Source: Oscillospiraceae bacterium
GTDB taxonomy: Bacteria > Bacillota > Clostridia > Oscillospirales > Ruminococcaceae
Direction: 5' to 3'
Length of the DNA stretch: 64,000 nt
Assembly: GCA_017415165.1 (NCBI GenBank)
Contig: JAFQIY010000037.1
Span: forward strand, 28,637-92,636
Made by a program: the position numbers and the translations under genes. The notes under the pieces were generated by a model. The model did not search any database. It had not been told where the DNA came from and saw nothing but the letters and a program-made list of their open reading frames with translations. Below, one piece after another: positions 42,919-51,547 of this stretch; positions within the stretch are counted from its first letter, which is position 1, and every line of letters begins with the position of its first letter.

Positions 42919-43788
42919 TTACGCCTTGTTAACAGAACCGAAGAGCTCCATCTTTTCCTTAACAGTAGCCTTGATAGCGTCGAAACCGGGAGCGAGAAGC
43001 TTTCTTGGGTCGAAGCCCTTGCCCTGCTGATCCTTGCCTGCTTCAACGTATGTTCTTGTAGCAGCAGCAAATGCGAGCTGACATTCTGTGTTAACGTTGA
43101 TCTTAGCAACGCCGAGGGAGATAGCCTTCTTGATCATATCCTCAGGGATACCTGTACCGCCGTGGAGTACGAGTGGCATATCGCCAACCTTTTCCTTAAC
43201 AGCAGCAAGTGTGTCGAAGGAGAGACCAGCCCAGTTCTCTGGGTACTTACCGTGGATGTTACCGATACCAGCAGCGAGCATTGTTACGCCGAGGTCAGCA
43301 ATCATCTTGCATTCGTTAGGGTCAGCACATTCGCCTGCACCTACAACGCCGTCTTCTTCGCCGCCGATAGAACCAACTTCAGCTTCGAGGGAGATGCCGA
43401 GAACGTCGCAAGCGTTTACGAGAGCTGTTGTCTTAGCGATGTTTTCTTCGATTGGGTAGTGAGAACCATCGAACATAATGGAGGAGAAGCCTGCGTTGAT
43501 GCAAGCCTTAGCGCCTTCGAAAGAACCGTGGTCGAGGTGGAGAGCAACAGGAACTGTAATGTTGAGTTCCTCAAGCATACCTTCTACCATACCAACTACA
43601 GTCTTGTAGCCGCACATATACTTACCGGCACCTTCGGAAACACCGAGGATTACAGGGGAATTGAGTTCCTGAGCTGTAAGGAGAATAGCCTTTGTCCATT
43701 CGAGGTTGTTGATATTGAACTGACCAACTGCGTACTTGCCCTCACGAGCCTTGTTGAGCATGTCCTTTGCGGAAACGAGTCTTGACAT
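42919..43788 (-). CDS. fba: class II fructose-bisphosphate aldolase
   Basis: Zn2+ enzyme that splits fructose 1,6-bisphosphate into DHAP and glyceraldehyde 3-phosphate in glycolysis. The 289-residue protein has VGQFNINNLEW, the zinc-binding LHLDHGS and NIHGKY, FDGSHYPIEEN, GEVGSIGGEEDG-like EAEVGSIGGEED, and LHGGTGIPEDMI. ATG 43788 follows GAAAGGAATG; the longer ORF would add 18 unlikely residues. The codon bias is strong. Sequence alone does not exclude a tagatose- or keto-deoxy-sugar aldolase of the same family, but glycolytic use is likely. Confidence 0.93.
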   Translation of the reverse strand: MSRLVSAKDMLNKAREGKYAVGQFNINNLEWTKAILLTAQELNSPVILGVSEGAGKYMCGYKTVVGMVEGMLEELNITVPVALHLDHGSFEGAKACINAGFSSIMFDGSHYPIEENIAKTTALVNACDVLGISLEAEVGSIGGEEDGVVGAGECADPNECKMIADLGVTMLAAGIGNIHGKYPENWAGLSFDTLAAVKEKVGDMPLVLHGGTGIPEDMIKKAISLGVAKINVNTECQLAFAAATRTYVEAGKDQQGKGFDPRKLLAPGFDAIKATVKEKMELFGSVNKA

Positions 43789-43962
43789 AATTAACATTCC
43801 TTTCAATAATACGGGTTGCCCCGAAATTTTCATACAATACAATTATAACTTATGTACTTCCAAAATGCAAGTATTTTTTGTGAAAATAATAACATATGCG
43901 TACACATATTTTTTGTACACAATAGAAAAAGGGACACTTTCGTGCCCCCTCATTTTATATCA

Positions 43963-44601
43963 TTATATCATATCATAAAGAGAACCCATATAAAGCTTCC
44001 AGCCTTCGTCCTCAACCTTAACAACAATCAGGTCGTAGTCCTCGTCATCCTCGTCGTCCTCGCCAACAATTGCAAGGTTACATTCAAGCTCGTAGGCTTT
44101 GTCAATTTTTACACGGTAGCCGTTATTTTTGTAGTCGTCCTCCAGCTCCTCAATTTCGTCCTCGTCAAGCTCGTACTTTTCACCAAATTCAACCGAAAGC
44201 ACAACGTCATCACCGTAATAGTCCTCCCAGTCGTCAATTGCATCATCAATCATATCTTCGAATTCATCGCAGACGTCGTCGTATTCCCAATCCCTTTTCT
44301 TGTCATAATAACGGAGCATTTTTTCCGTGCAGACTGCTTCAACAAGAATTTCGCCGTCACATTCGTTGACTGCCTTGACAAACTGTTCAACAGGCTTTTT
44401 GTATCCGCCGCCCGCAGACATTACAAGCAGTACGATAAGCGCTATAACAGCAGCAAACGCAATTACCGCCGCAATGATAAATGCAGCAGTGCCGCCGTTT
44501 TTCTTTTCGGCAACAGCTTCACCGTCCATTATTTCACGTTCCTTTGCACAGCCGCAGGCTTCACCCTCGGCAATTTCCTTTCCGCAGAACTGACAGAACA
44601 T
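43963..44601 (-). CDS. zinc-ribbon membrane protein with acidic extracellular domain
   Basis: A 212-residue protein. The N-terminus MFCQFCGKEIAEGEACGCA is a zinc ribbon, followed by a single membrane helix (about 38-62) and a very acidic exterior domain resembling DUF4878/lumazine-binding-like stress proteins (KPVEQFVKAVNECDGEIL). The function is unknown. The start follows GGAGGTTTTTCT. It is near, but separated from, the three-paralogue operon. Confidence 0.78.
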   Translation of the reverse strand: MFCQFCGKEIAEGEACGCAKEREIMDGEAVAEKKNGGTAAFIIAAVIAFAAVIALIVLLVMSAGGGYKKPVEQFVKAVNECDGEILVEAVCTEKMLRYYDKKRDWEYDDVCDEFEDMIDDAIDDWEDYYGDDVVLSVEFGEKYELDEDEIEELEDDYKNNGYRVKIDKAYELECNLAIVGEDDEDDEDYDLIVVKVEDEGWKLYMGSLYDMI

Positions 44602-44674
44602 AGAAAAACCTCCTTGAAATGTCTTTTTTTCATTGTAGCACTTTTACCTCGGCAAGTCAAGGGAAACAGGGCGG

Positions 44675-45169
44675 TTATTCCTCGTCGTCTTCAAGCTGTT
44701 TCATAACAATCTTCTGATTTCGTTTTGCATAATGGCTGATAAAGATGTTCGCTACCATCATTATTCCCCACGCAATTGTCAGTTTATAATCCAAAACATC
44801 GCATATCGAAAGGATTATGCAAAAGACAATAAAGCCTATACAGCAGGGTATTCTCCATTCCGCCGAAGCACTTTTTGCAAAAGACGGGTTCATAACACCT
44901 TTTTCGGAAGCCTTAGCGGCATAAAGAACATACATCACCCAAGTGAATATAAATAGTATAAGACTCATAACTGCCGAAACGGTTTCACCTATACTGATAC
45001 TTAACATATACATAAACGCAGGAACAATGCTCACCACAGAAAATAGTATCTTAAAAAGCTTGTAGCCGATTTTGTAGTTCTCCGCTTTTTGCATTTCGTC
45101 AAAATCTTCATCACGGAATATTGAGGGGGTGACGTTTTCCTTTTCGTATGTGTTATAAAAATCACTCAT
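44675..45169 (-). CDS. membrane protein, paralogue 3 of 3 (DUF6773-like)
   Basis: A 164-residue protein with four hydrophobic helices, preceded by FDEMQKAENYKIGYKLFKILF and ending in KRNQKIVMKQLEDDEE. These features are shared with the two genes upstream (FDEAGYDEMQKAENHEIGFRLFRI...KKNNKVLKKQLEDDGEE, in pieces, and the gene at 45668). The last of a four-gene XRE-controlled operon. The function is unknown; the resemblance to DUF6773 proteins is from memory. Confidence 0.75.
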   Translation of the reverse strand: MSDFYNTYEKENVTPSIFRDEDFDEMQKAENYKIGYKLFKILFSVVSIVPAFMYMLSISIGETVSAVMSLILFIFTWVMYVLYAAKASEKGVMNPSFAKSASAEWRIPCCIGFIVFCIILSICDVLDYKLTIAWGIMMVANIFISHYAKRNQKIVMKQLEDDEE

Positions 45170-45171
45170 TG

Positions 45172-45675
45172 TTATTCCTCCCCGTCATCTTCAAGCTGTT
45201 TTTTCAGCACCTTGTTGTTCTTCTTTGCACAAAGGCACATCAGTACAGCTTCTGTTGAAATCATCAGCCACATTATATAATGCACAACATCATAAAAGCT
45301 GTCGTCATTTTGGATATCTCCTATCAGACGTGCACTCCAGGCAGCAAGCATAATACCATAAAAAACTATTATCCACGTTCCCGACCAGCTTTTTGCGAAC
45401 TTAGGATTCATTATTCCTCTTTTTGCGGTCATATAAGCGTAAAGCAGGTAAAATCCAAATAACGTTGCAAGTAAAACAAGAGAAATTATTGTACCTGCCA
45501 GATTTTCAGTATTTGAACATACTATAATAAACACCATTGTAAATAATAGTACCACAAAAAACATTATTCTGAAAAGGCGGAAACCTATTTCGTGGTTTTC
45601 GGCTTTCTGCATTTCGTCATAGCCTGCCTCGTCAAAAATTGTTCCGCTTGCAAGAGTTGTTTTATTATCACTCAT
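45172..45675 (-). CDS. membrane protein, paralogue 2 of 3 (DUF6773-like)
   Basis: A 167-residue four-helix membrane protein, paralogous to its neighbours. YDEMQKAENHEIGFRLFRI before helix 1, KRGIMNPKFAKSWSG between helices, and a charged tail LKKQLEDDGEE are the shared features. The ATG overlaps the end of paralogue 1 by eight bases, and GGAGG lies in that gene's end, so translation is coupled. Confidence 0.75.
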   Translation of the reverse strand: MSDNKTTLASGTIFDEAGYDEMQKAENHEIGFRLFRIMFFVVLLFTMVFIIVCSNTENLAGTIISLVLLATLFGFYLLYAYMTAKRGIMNPKFAKSWSGTWIIVFYGIMLAAWSARLIGDIQNDDSFYDVVHYIMWLMISTEAVLMCLCAKKNNKVLKKQLEDDGEE

Positions 45676-46159
45676 CTTCTTCGTCCTCCTTCATCTGTTC
45701 ATCAAGTACCTTGAAATTCCGTTTGCCGCAGAAATACAATACAATGCTTTTTATTGCCGCAAGCACAAGCACAACCGATAAAAGCCACGGGTCTTCAAAC
45801 AAAGACGTGAACGGAAGTATTATTGCGCCGATAATACATACTATTGCGGTATTGCGTTCTGTTACTGTAAATGAAAAAGCGGATATCCCGTTTATTACGC
45901 CGTATTTTGAAGCATACACCGCATAAATGCAGTACACCAGCATTGCAAGCGCAAGATAAGATACTGCCACATACATATACGGCATCTGACTGCCGGCGTT
46001 ATATACCAGATACCACACTCCTGTAAGCACTAACGCTCCTAAATAAAGCATACGGAAACAACGGAAGCCGAGCTTTGCACTTATTTCTCTTTGCCTTTCG
46101 TCAAGACCGTAATTGCTGAACATATCAACACTGTTTCTTTCTCTTGATTTATCTGCCAT
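45668..46159 (-). CDS. membrane protein, paralogue 1 of 3 (DUF6773-like)
   Basis: A 163-residue four-helix membrane protein. LDERQREISAKLGFRCFRMLY before helix 1 and RNFKVLDEQMKEDEEDE at the end align with the two downstream paralogues. ATG 46159 follows GAAAGGAAGATTATT. It lies 26 bases after the XRE gene. Small XRE regulators followed by such membrane proteins are common in Clostridia (recollection); the role is unknown. Confidence 0.75.
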   Translation of the reverse strand: MADKSRERNSVDMFSNYGLDERQREISAKLGFRCFRMLYLGALVLTGVWYLVYNAGSQMPYMYVAVSYLALAMLVYCIYAVYASKYGVINGISAFSFTVTERNTAIVCIIGAIILPFTSLFEDPWLLSVVLVLAAIKSIVLYFCGKRNFKVLDEQMKEDEEDE

Positions 46160-46185
46160 AATAATCTTCCTTTCTTTCTGTAAAA

Positions 46186-46386
46186 TCAATCGTTGCCCCA
46201 AAATATCTCATCAAGTGTTTTCCCAAGAGCCTTGCAGATGTCAATGCAAAGGTTCAGCGTGGGGTTGTAGTCGCCCTTTTCAATGGCATTTATTGTCTGC
46301 CTTGACACGCCTACCGCCTCGGCAAGTGCCTGCTGGGACATATCCATAGCTGCCCTTGCGGATTTGAGCTTTAAGTTTTTCGCCAC
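46186..46386 (-). CDS. small Cro/CI-type XRE regulator
   Basis: A 66-residue minimal HTH protein: LKSARAAMDMSQQALAEAVG, VSRQTINAIEKGDYNPTLNL, and the LGKTLDEIFW end typical of the YgzD-like family. The start is GTG 46386 with GGAGG seven bases before. It heads the operon of three membrane proteins and most likely regulates it, with a palindrome next to its promoter. Confidence 0.9.
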   Translation of the reverse strand: MAKNLKLKSARAAMDMSQQALAEAVGVSRQTINAIEKGDYNPTLNLCIDICKALGKTLDEIFWGND

Positions 46387-46413
46387 TGTATCACCTCCGT
46401 GGTTGTTGAGATT

Positions 46414-46483
46414 ATAATATCACACGTTTTACAATTTGTCAAGTATATTTTACAAAAAGATTTTATTATTTTACTTTTTGTAA
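46414..46483 (-). promoter_or_regulatory. promoter and operator of the XRE-membrane protein operon
   Basis: On the minus strand TTGACA (46442-46437), 17-base spacer, TATTAT (46419-46414). TTACAAAAAG (46450-46459) and CTTTTTGTAA (46474-46483) form a 10-bp inverted repeat just upstream, and TTGTAAAA recurs within the spacer. This is a probable autoregulatory site. Confidence 0.65.
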
Positions 46484-46613
46484 GATGAATGTGTGCCGCA
46501 AATCCGTTTGCGGACTTAATCTGACGTGGTAAAATAATTTTGAATAATTGTTGAAATTTCTGCGTAACAATGATATAATTACTGTATATTGCATTATGAA
46601 AGGAATTGTTGAA

Positions 46614-46745
46614 ATGCTTGAAAATATCAGTATCGTTGCAGGAAATGTTTCCGCAGGCTCTTATCTTATAATCGTAATCGTGGCGGGCGTACTTCTCATA
46701 GGTGCGGCTGTGGCAGGTATTGTTACTAAGAAAAAGAAGAAGTAA
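46614..46745 (+). CDS. 43-residue single-helix membrane peptide
   Basis: MLENISIVAGNVSAGSYLII begins a peptide with one hydrophobic helix and a KKKKK tail. ATG 46614 follows AAAGGAATTG. No family is recognised. It is 31 bases before the zinc-ribbon gene and may be cotranscribed. The Lys tail and helix would place it in the membrane with the tail inside. Confidence 0.5.
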   Translation: MLENISIVAGNVSAGSYLIIVIVAGVLLIGAAVAGIVTKKKKK

Positions 46746-46776
46746 TCTCACCCATATTAACAAAAGGAGTGACATT

Positions 46777-47856
46777 ATGGACAACACATTACAGCTTAAA
46801 TGTCCCAACTGCGGTGCTTCAATCGGGTTCAATGCCGCAAGTCAGCTTTTTATCTGTGAATTCTGCAACTCGGATTTCACCGAGGCAGAAATTAATCTTG
46901 CCAATGGCAGGGAGGCTGAACTAAGCAATTCGGACGGCGTAAGCCTTGAAAAAGAGGAATACGCTCCCGACAACACGGAGTTTGCCGACCATACCAACCT
47001 GTACATATGCGAAAGCTGCGGTGCGGAAATTGTTGCTGACGAAAATACTGCCGCGACGTTCTGTCACTACTGTCACGGCACGGTTACGCTGAAAGGACGT
47101 GTCAGCGGTGCACTTCAGCCTGAGCTGATTATTCCGTTCAAGATTGACAAGGCTATGGCGGAAACCACGTTCAGGCAATGGTGCAAAAAGAAGTGGTTTC
47201 TGCCAAAGACGTTTTCATCTCAGGGACAGCTGGAGAAAATGGTGGGACTGTATGTGCCGTTCTGGCTTGCAGACTGCGAGGTTGACGCTTCGGCTGAGTA
47301 TGACGCAAAAAAGGTACACAGCTATCGTTCGGGCGACTACAGAATTACAAATACAAAGGTTTATTCCGCAAGCCGTGCGGCAACTATGAGCTACAGAGGT
47401 ATTCCTGCTGACGGTTCGCAGAAGCTTGACGATAAGCTTATGGATGCGGTTGAGCCTTTCGATTACAATGAATTTCTCCCGTTTTCGATGAACTATTTCA
47501 GCGGCTTTTACGCTGACAAGTACGACGTTGAAAAGAGTGCGGCGATTGTGCGTATCAAAGAACGTATGACAGCAGGTGCATTGCAGGTGCTTCGTCAGAG
47601 TGTATCGGGCTACACATCGGTAGTGCCCAAGGGACAGCGTCTGCGTATTATAAAGACAAAGTGGCATTACACTATGCTGCCTGTATGGTTTATGACTTAT
47701 ATGTACGGCGGCAAAAAGTATTTCTTCGCCATCAACGGTCAGACAGGCAAGATTGCGGGCATTATTCCTGTTTCGGTGGGTAAGCTTATTTTTATGGCAC
47801 TTTGCTTTATTTTCGGGTTTACGCTGATTGGTCTAATCGGAGGTGGGCTTGTATGA
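46777..47856 (+). CDS. zinc-ribbon membrane protein (TFIIB-like zinc fingers)
   Basis: A 359-residue protein. It starts with two zinc ribbons (CPNCGASIGF...CEFCNSDF and CESCGAEIVADENTAATFCHYCHG), then an unknown mid-domain (about 105-325, with LYVPFWLADCEVDASAEYDA and MLPVWFMTYMYGGKKYFFAINGQTGKI), and a C-terminal membrane helix. ATG 46777 follows AAAGGAG. Its stop overlaps the TPM-domain gene start (ATGA). Such pairs are common in Firmicutes; the function is not established, and a membrane stress role is only a guess. Confidence 0.85.
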   Translation: MDNTLQLKCPNCGASIGFNAASQLFICEFCNSDFTEAEINLANGREAELSNSDGVSLEKEEYAPDNTEFADHTNLYICESCGAEIVADENTAATFCHYCHGTVTLKGRVSGALQPELIIPFKIDKAMAETTFRQWCKKKWFLPKTFSSQGQLEKMVGLYVPFWLADCEVDASAEYDAKKVHSYRSGDYRITNTKVYSASRAATMSYRGIPADGSQKLDDKLMDAVEPFDYNEFLPFSMNYFSGFYADKYDVEKSAAIVRIKERMTAGALQVLRQSVSGYTSVVPKGQRLRIIKTKWHYTMLPVWFMTYMYGGKKYFFAINGQTGKIAGIIPVSVGKLIFMALCFIFGFTLIGLIGGGLV

Positions 47857-48695
47857 TTAAGAAGCTTCTTTCGGTTATGATTACGGTTTTTGCGGCACTT
47901 GCTATAACAGCTGTGCCTGCGTCTGCGTGGTCGGCAGGTATTGATGATATGGCGGGGCTTTATTCCGATGATGAAATTGAACGTCTTGAAGCACGTCAGC
48001 AGGAGGTTGCTGACCTGACAGGCTGGAATATTGCTGTTGTTACAACAGATGTAGGCTTCGGTCTGGACGGTGTTGTAGCTTGTGACTTTGCGGAAGATTA
48101 TTGCTACAACACTTTCGGGGACGACCCTGACTCGGTTGTGTACCTTATCGACCTTGACTACCGCTGGATTTCCATTGGCGGTGATTTGTACAATTATTTC
48201 AATTCCACACGCTTTGACACGATGATGGACGCTTGTGAAGCTTGTTATATGGATTACAAGGACGTGGAAAACCTTGAGACATTCTATTACTATCTTGAAT
48301 ATTTCCACAGTCAGGATACTGTTGAGTATGACCCGACAATCGGTGCGCTGGGTGACGATTTCGAGGATGCAATCGAATATTACGATGATTATGATGATGG
48401 ATTTTATCTCAATCTTGAAGCGATTTTCGGCGGATTTATCGCAGGGTTAATCGGTGCTGTAATAAGCGTGGGAATTGTCCTTGCACGCTACAAGACACAT
48501 CACGCACCATCGGCAAATTCCTATCTGAACAGGTCGTCGGTCAATATGTACCGCAATCAGGATTACTTTGTCCGTGAATATACCACACGAACAAGAATTG
48601 AAAGCTCGTCCTCAGGCGGAAGCCACAGAAGCGGCGGAAGCAGACGCTCAGGCGGACGAAGCAGAGGCGGCGGAGGTCGCGGAGGAAGAAGATAA
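47853..48695 (+). CDS. TPM-domain (YgcG-like) membrane protein
   Basis: A 280-residue exported protein. The signal peptide MIKKLLSVMITVFAALAITAVPASA is followed by a TPM domain (about 27-150: DDMAGLYSDDEIERLEARQ, WNIAVVTTDV, YLIDLDYRWISI), an acidic segment, a membrane helix (about 200-222) and a Ser/Arg/Gly-rich cytosolic tail (SGGSHRSGGSRRSGG). TPM proteins are linked to membrane-protein or photosystem turnover in other organisms. ATG 47853 overlaps the preceding stop. Confidence 0.85.
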   Translation: MIKKLLSVMITVFAALAITAVPASAWSAGIDDMAGLYSDDEIERLEARQQEVADLTGWNIAVVTTDVGFGLDGVVACDFAEDYCYNTFGDDPDSVVYLIDLDYRWISIGGDLYNYFNSTRFDTMMDACEACYMDYKDVENLETFYYYLEYFHSQDTVEYDPTIGALGDDFEDAIEYYDDYDDGFYLNLEAIFGGFIAGLIGAVISVGIVLARYKTHHAPSANSYLNRSSVNMYRNQDYFVREYTTRTRIESSSSGGSHRSGGSRRSGGRSRGGGGRGGRR

Positions 48696-48697
48696 AT

Positions 48698-48731
48698 AAT
48701 AATTCGGCGGACTGTGTCCGCTGAATTATTT
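48698..48731 (+). terminator. terminator of the TPM gene
   Basis: AATAATTCGGCGGAC-type arms (48698-48712 and 48716-48730) form 15 bp with one wobble and a 3-base loop. Confidence 0.75.
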
Positions 48732-48796
48732 AATGAATAGTGAAGAATGAATAATGAATAGTGAATAATTAAGGTGTCCGCTTTGCGGACATTTTT
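48732..48796. repeat. AT-rich mini-repeat with hairpin
   Basis: ATGAATAGTGAA-like units (48733-48770) repeat in tandem, followed by TGTCCGC-TTT-GCGGACA-TTTTT (48775-48796), a terminator-like hairpin. A related hairpin fragment TCCG-TTTG-CGGA is at 46503. The following bases to 48989 hold the leader of the binding-protein gene and nothing else visible. Confidence 0.5.
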
Positions 48797-48989
48797 AATA
48801 TTATTGGCGAAGGTAATTCAATAATTATCAATTATTGATTGCTTTTATCAACAAAAAAATATGAAATTTTTTTGCTGAATTTACCAAAACGCCAAACATT
48901 TTTTGCGGCTCTTTACTTTACTTCACGGTTATGGTATTATACAAAAGCAAACGACTTTTTTAATAAAGAGAAGAAGGATGGTTACTATT

Positions 48990-49805
48990 ATGAAAAAGAA
49001 TTTTATCAAGGCACTTGCTGCTCTTGCACTTGTTCCTGCAATGCTTTTCACAGCTTGCTCATCTGAAGAAACAACTGATGCTGCAACAGGTGAGGACAAC
49101 TCCCTTCAGGCAGTTCTTGACAGCGGCAAGTTCATTCTCGGTCTTGACGCTACATTCAAGCCAATGGGCTTCACAGACGAGCAGGACAACATCGTTGGTT
49201 TCGATATCGACCTTGCTGAAGAGGTTTGCAAGAGAATGGGTGTTGAGCTTGTAAAGCAGCCTATCGACTGGGATACAAAGGAACAGGACCTTGACGCAGG
49301 CAAGATTGACTGCATCTGGAACGGTATGTCCGTTAACCCTGAGCGTGCTGAGATTATGAATCTTTCCGAACCATATATGAAGAATGATATGAGCTTTGTT
49401 GTAAAGACAGACAGCGCTATCGCTTCTCAGGCTGACCTTGACGGCAAGTCCGTTGCTGTACAGAGCGGTTCTTCTGCACAGACAATTCTCCTTGAGTCAG
49501 GTCTTAACATTACACCTGTTGAGCTTGCTACAAACGTTGAGTGTCTCCAGCAGCTTGAGCTTGGTCTCGTTGACGCTGTATTTATGGACAGCGTAGTTGC
49601 CAACTACGAAATCACTGCTGAGCAGAAGCCTTACACAGTTCTCCCTGACGGTCTTTCCCCTGAGGAATACGCTATCGGCTTCAGAAAGAACGACCAGAAG
49701 CTCCGTGACGAGGTTCAGAGAATTCTTTCCGAGATGAAGGCTGACGGTACAGTTGCTGCAATCTCCACAGAATGGTTCGGCACAGATATTACTACTATCA
49801 AGTAA
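48990..49805 (+). CDS. amino-acid ABC transporter substrate-binding lipoprotein
   Basis: Extracellular binding protein for a polar amino acid. The 271-residue product has the lipobox MLFTAC, and the bacterial SBP type 3 domain: KFILGLDATFKPMGFTDEQDNIVGFDIDLAEEV, with conserved GFDIDLA, then DWDTKEQDLDAGKIDCIWNGM and YMKNDMSFVV. ATG 48990 is eight bases after GGATGG. No permease or ATPase gene is next to it, so it is an orphan here. The ligand (Gln, cystine or similar) cannot be told. Strong codon bias suggests high expression. A terminator follows. Confidence 0.9.
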   Translation: MKKNFIKALAALALVPAMLFTACSSEETTDAATGEDNSLQAVLDSGKFILGLDATFKPMGFTDEQDNIVGFDIDLAEEVCKRMGVELVKQPIDWDTKEQDLDAGKIDCIWNGMSVNPERAEIMNLSEPYMKNDMSFVVKTDSAIASQADLDGKSVAVQSGSSAQTILLESGLNITPVELATNVECLQQLELGLVDAVFMDSVVANYEITAEQKPYTVLPDGLSPEEYAIGFRKNDQKLRDEVQRILSEMKADGTVAAISTEWFGTDITTIK

Positions 49806-49832
49806 TTGAATAATTCAGTTTCTGAATTTTGA

Positions 49833-49867
49833 AACGGCTTTCGGCAATGCGTCGGAAGCCGTTTTTA
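49833..49867 (+). terminator. terminator of the binding-protein gene
   Basis: AACGGCTT (49833-49840) pairs with AAGCCGTT (49856-49863), followed by TTTT. Confidence 0.85.
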
Positions 49868-49908
49868 CTTGTAGGAGACAGGAAACCGGTCCCGTGCAAT
49901 AAAAACTC

Positions 49909-49957
49909 TTGACAAAACGTATATTGTGTGATACTATATTATACAGCATATAATATA
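49909..49957 (+). promoter_or_regulatory. promoter of the lipase-like gene with palindrome at the start site
   Basis: TTGACA (49909-49914), 17-base spacer, TACTAT (49932-49937). TATATTATA (49935-49943) and TATAATATA (49949-49957) form a perfect 9-bp inverted repeat over the likely start site, a possible operator. Confidence 0.6.
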
Positions 49958-49970
49958 TGAGGTGAGAGAA

Positions 49971-50786
49971 ATGACAGCTGACACAAAATATCCGATTTTA
50001 ATGCTCCACGGAATGGGTTTCCGTGACTATAAGCATATCTGCTACTGGGGACGTATCCCCGAATTGCTCCGAAAAAATGGTGCAAGGGTCTACTTCGGGC
50101 ATCAGGACAGCAATGGCTCTGTTGAAAGCAACGCTTTGCAGATTGAAAAAAGGCTCAAAAAGGTGCTGGCTGAAACGGGTGCTGAAAAGGTCAATATCAT
50201 TGCTCACTCAAAAGGTGGTCTTGAAGCAAGATACCTGATTTCCTCAATGGGTTATGCCGACAGAATTGCTTCGCTCACAACTCTTTCCACGCCCCACAAC
50301 GGCTCGGTAACCGTTGATAAACTGCTGAAATTTCCCGCACCGCTTGTAAAGGGCGGCTGTAAGCTTGTTGACCTTTGGTTTAAGGTGCTTGGGGACAAAA
50401 CGCCCGATACATACGGTGCAATAAACATCTTCCGTACAGACAAAGCTGAGCAGTTCAATGCAAACAATCCCGATGATGATTCGGTTTATTATCAAAGCTA
50501 CGGTTTTGTAATGGGCAGGGCAAGCTCGGATATGACAATGTGCCTTCCTTGGGCTGTGGTAAACGGTATAGAGGGTGAGAATGACGGTCTGCTTGCACCG
50601 AGGGCTGTTAAGTGGACAAACTTCAGGGGAATATACCGCGGTTGCGGAAGAAGGGGGATTTCTCACTGCGACGAGGTGGATATGCGCCGAAAAAGGCTTC
50701 TTGTAAAATGTGAAAATTCAACAGAACAGGACATTACCGAGTTTTATTTGAAAATCGTTTCCGAACTTAAAGAAATGGGATTTTAA
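49971..50786 (+). CDS. lipase-like alpha/beta hydrolase
   Basis: Cytosolic or weakly exported hydrolase of 271 residues without a clear signal peptide. The motif YPILMLHGMGFRD (oxyanion region), nucleophile elbow IIAHSKGGLEARY (AHSKG, a variant of GxSxG), TTLSTPHNGSVT and a late GISHCDEVD with the probable catalytic His match the triacylglycerol-lipase-type family. Ala replaces the first Gly of GxSxG, as in Bacillus lipases. ATG 49971 follows GAGGTGAGAG. The substrate is unknown. Confidence 0.85.
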   Translation: MTADTKYPILMLHGMGFRDYKHICYWGRIPELLRKNGARVYFGHQDSNGSVESNALQIEKRLKKVLAETGAEKVNIIAHSKGGLEARYLISSMGYADRIASLTTLSTPHNGSVTVDKLLKFPAPLVKGGCKLVDLWFKVLGDKTPDTYGAINIFRTDKAEQFNANNPDDDSVYYQSYGFVMGRASSDMTMCLPWAVVNGIEGENDGLLAPRAVKWTNFRGIYRGCGRRGISHCDEVDMRRKRLLVKCENSTEQDITEFYLKIVSELKEMGF

Positions 50787-50976
50787 GGCTTTTTTCGTTC
50801 AAAAATATTTTTGTAAAAATCGAACAAATTTTCTATTTTAACTTGACGAACGTATGTTTCGCTGTTATAATTAAAAATAGGGAATTTGACAGGAATAATT
50901 GTCCGACCCCGAGGACGTTGTTTCTGCCTGCGGACATTAACCATAAATTTGTGTTATTGGAACGGAGGTAATTGTT

Positions 50977-51210
50977 TTGAACGGTTATGTAAATATGCTT
51001 ATGGAATACAAACAGACGGAGGCGGCTCTCCGTGAGCGTATCGGTCAGCTGAATGAGCTGCTGAAAGGGCATCTCGGCTCAATGGAGCGTGAGGATTTAA
51101 TGCGCCGCAAGCTTATGCTTGAACAGGAGCTTTACGATTTACTGGATGTTATAAGCGTAATTTACGGTTACGCAGGCTGCGGGGTGGATGAGAAGTGCAG
51201 AAACGCCTGA
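50977..51210 (+). CDS. small coiled-coil protein paired with a sigma-like gene
   Basis: A 77-codon ORF starting at TTG 50977, eight bases after GGAGG. The product is helical (YKQTEAALRERIGQLNELLK, EREDLMRRKLMLEQELYDLLD). Its end overlaps the sigma-like gene by 16 bases, so the two are coupled. The function is unknown; it could be a partner of the sigma-like protein. Confidence 0.6.
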   Translation: MNGYVNMLMEYKQTEAALRERIGQLNELLKGHLGSMEREDLMRRKLMLEQELYDLLDVISVIYGYAGCGVDEKCRNA

Positions 51211-51503
51211 AAAGTGATTTTCTCGGTGAAGCCGAGTTTTGTGCCGATAAGGAAATTTCAGCCCTTATCGGTGATACTGAGTCAAATAACAGCGCACAGC
51301 ACCGTTTGATGCTGAAAATACTGCGGAAGGTTATTCAGGAGGAACTGACGGAGCGTCAGCGGCAGATGATTACCCTTTATTATTTCGACAGGGTGAACAT
51401 TCCGCAGATTGCTGAAATGCTGAAAGTAAACCGCTCAACCGTGTCGAGGACTATCTCACGGGGCAGGCGGAATATTATGGAGAAAATGAAGTTCTTCATT
51501 TAA
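51195..51503 (+). CDS. sigma-70 region 4-like protein
   Basis: A 102-residue protein with only a sigma-4 helix-turn-helix: LTERQRQMITLYYFDRVNIPQIAEML, then KVNRSTVSRTISRGRRNI. There is no region 2, so it cannot be a complete sigma factor. It may be a DNA-binding regulator or part of a split sigma (compare the SigO/RsoA arrangement) with the helical protein just upstream. It overlaps that gene by 16 bases. Confidence 0.75.
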   Translation: MQKRLKSDFLGEAEFCADKEISALIGDTESNNSAQHRLMLKILRKVIQEELTERQRQMITLYYFDRVNIPQIAEMLKVNRSTVSRTISRGRRNIMEKMKFFI

Positions 51504-51547
51504 TGCGTAATGCGCAATTATTAATTGATATAATGCGAGGGATAGAT

